Below, piece by piece: positions 11,597 to 12,500 of a stretch of DNA of 12,500 nucleotides. A program made the position numbers and the translations under genes. The notes under the pieces were generated by a model. It ran no database searches, had not been told where the DNA came from, and saw only the letters and a program-made list of their open reading frames with translations. Origin of the DNA: Pseudomonadota bacterium (GTDB taxonomy: Bacteria; Pseudomonadota; Alphaproteobacteria; Sphingomonadales; Sphingomonadaceae); the NCBI GenBank assembly GCA_023424095.1, contig JAFAEG010000042.1, forward strand, positions 1-12,500, written 5' to 3'. Within the stretch, counting starts at the first letter, position 1, and every line of letters begins with the position of its first letter.

Positions 11597-12333
11597 CCCG
11601 GCTCTTCCACGTCTCGGACCTGCATTTCGGGCGCGAGGACAAAGCCGCGCTCGACTGGTTCGCAAAGGCAGTGGAGGAGGAGCGGCCGGACGCGGTGATC
11701 TGCACCGGTGATCTGACCCAGCAGGCGCGCAGTCACGAATTCGCCGCCGCGACGGCGTGGCTGGAAGCGCTGCCGGTGCCGGTCACGGTCGAGCCGGGCA
11801 ATCACGATCTGCCTTACTTCAATCCCTATGAGCGCTTCGTACGGCCCTATCGGCGCTACGGCCGGCTGGAGCGGCTGATCGAGCGGCCGCTCGACGTGAA
11901 CAATGTCGTGATCATCCCGCTGAAGACGACGGCGCGCTTCCAGTTCCGCTACAATTGGTCGTGGGGGGTGGTGACCCGGCGGGCGCTGGCCAAGACTCTC
12001 GCCCTGCTGGAAGGGTCGAGTCCCGGCCAGATCAAATTGGTCGCCTGCCACCATCCCCTGGTCGACAAGGGCGGCCTGCATTCGTCAGGAAAGACGATCC
12101 GCGGCCGCGAGGCTCTGCGGGCGCTGGCCGCTGCGGGCGCCGATGCGGTGCTGTCGGGGCATGTCCATGACCCGTTCGACTTCGACGTTTCGGCGGGCGG
12201 GCGGACGGTGCGCAAGATCGGGGCGGGTACCCTGTCGGAACGGGTGCGGGATTCGGCGCCGTCCTTCAACGAGATCAGTATCGGCGCGGACGGCAGTATC
12301 GCCGTCGAGCATCGCTGGATGCTGGGAGCCTGA
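11593..12333 (+). CDS. Calcineurin-like metallophosphoesterase
   Basis: This 246-residue cytoplasmic enzyme carries the full two-metal phosphoesterase signature: D9-x-H11 (VSDLHFG), G39-D40 (TGDLTQ), G69-N70-H71-D72, the histidine of ACHHPL (153 or 154) and G189-H190-V-H192. The family hydrolyses phosphomonoesters or phosphodiesters, including cyclic nucleotides, lipid pyrophosphates (LpxH) and nucleic acids. The motifs alone do not pick a substrate. The 4-base overlap with the lipid-kinase gene suggests a shared pathway, possibly reversal or further processing of the kinase product. There is no signal peptide or membrane segment. A hairpin terminator lies about 30 bases past the stop. Confidence 0.88.
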   Translation: MTRLFHVSDLHFGREDKAALDWFAKAVEEERPDAVICTGDLTQQARSHEFAAATAWLEALPVPVTVEPGNHDLPYFNPYERFVRPYRRYGRLERLIERPLDVNNVVIIPLKTTARFQFRYNWSWGVVTRRALAKTLALLEGSSPGQIKLVACHHPLVDKGGLHSSGKTIRGREALRALAAAGADAVLSGHVHDPFDFDVSAGGRTVRKIGAGTLSERVRDSAPSFNEISIGADGSIAVEHRWMLGA

Positions 12334-12363
12334 TGATCCGAGCCGGCACTCGCGGAAATGAGA

Positions 12364-12394
12364 ACGCCCGGAGCGCTGGCGGCGCCCCGGGCGT
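12364..12394 (-). terminator. Rho-independent terminator for the right-edge gene
   Basis: ACGCCCGG (12364-12371) pairs with CCGGGCGT (12387-12394). After one A/C mismatch, GCGC (12373-12376) pairs with GCGC (12382-12385) around a 5-base loop. On the - strand the hairpin is followed by TTCTCATTT, a fair U-tract, just beyond the stop at 12400. It may also stop + strand transcripts leaving the phosphoesterase gene, although the + side has no T-run. Confidence 0.6.
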
Positions 12395-12399
12395 GAAGG

Positions 12400-12500
12400 T
12401 CAGTCGTCCTTCTTCTCGTCGTCCGGATTCTGGGTTCCGGGCGTGAAGCCGTCGGCCTGGTCGGCCGGAGTCGGGTTGTATTCCTTCTGCGGGGTCGGGT
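12400..12500 (-). CDS. C-terminal end of a - strand gene cut by the window edge
   Basis: An open frame enters from the right edge and stops with TGA at 12402-12400. Thirty-two complete codons are visible, ending DGFTPGTQNPDDEKKDD. The tail is strongly acidic and hydrophilic, with several prolines, as in a disordered C-terminus. The family cannot be identified. Good terminator placement 6 bases beyond the stop supports it as the true 3' end of a gene. Confidence 0.55.
   Translation of the reverse strand, partial: PTPQKEYNPTPADQADGFTPGTQNPDDEKKDD

Overview
The window is a high-GC, densely packed bacterial chromosome segment. The GC-rich codons, the ATGA/GTGA gene overlaps and the particular mix of families suggest an alphaproteobacterium, most likely a sphingomonad (order Sphingomonadales). 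That mix is a TorF-type putative porin, a FleQ-like activator beside flagellar genes, and an alphaproteobacterial-style tRNA-Gly(CCC). The placement is inference from recognition of the proteins, because no 16S or other marker gene is present.

Positions 1-7204 carry a flagellar operon on the + strand: fliM (5' end outside the window), fliN, fliO, fliP, fliQ, fliR, flhB, a small unrecognised gene, fliD and fliS. FliM and FliN build the C-ring switch. FliO, FliP, FliQ, FliR and FlhB build the export gate of the flagellar type III secretion apparatus. FliD is the filament cap and FliS the flagellin chaperone. The early and middle genes overlap or nearly touch, so they are probably co-transcribed. 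A good match to a sigma-28 (FliA) promoter lies just upstream of fliD, which fits separate late expression of fliDS. Two gaps break the tight packing. Between fliP and fliQ is a 29-codon open frame that overlaps both neighbours, together with a 7-bp inverted repeat touching the fliQ start. Between fliQ and fliR is a 28-bp near-perfect inverted repeat followed by a smaller hairpin, resembling a REP-type element.

Positions 7205-8924 hold two - strand genes. One is an unrecognised four-helix membrane protein whose composition is visibly less GC-rich than its neighbours. The other is a sigma-54-dependent activator of the FleQ type that lacks the N-terminal receiver domain and is the likely regulator of the flagellar cluster. 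A 165-base divergent spacer separates it from the next gene.

Positions 9090-12500 hold housekeeping or accessory genes: an outer-membrane TorF-type putative porin, a membrane protein with a long Pro/Gln/Tyr/Gly-rich tail, tRNA-Gly(CCC), and a coupled pair made of a diacylglycerol-kinase-family lipid kinase and a calcineurin-like metallophosphoesterase. A hairpin terminator and the 3' end of a - strand gene close the window. No insertion sequence, integrase, CRISPR array or rRNA was seen. The most unusual items are the two regulatory-looking gaps inside the export-gate operon, the orphan small gene before fliD, and the kinase/phosphoesterase pair.
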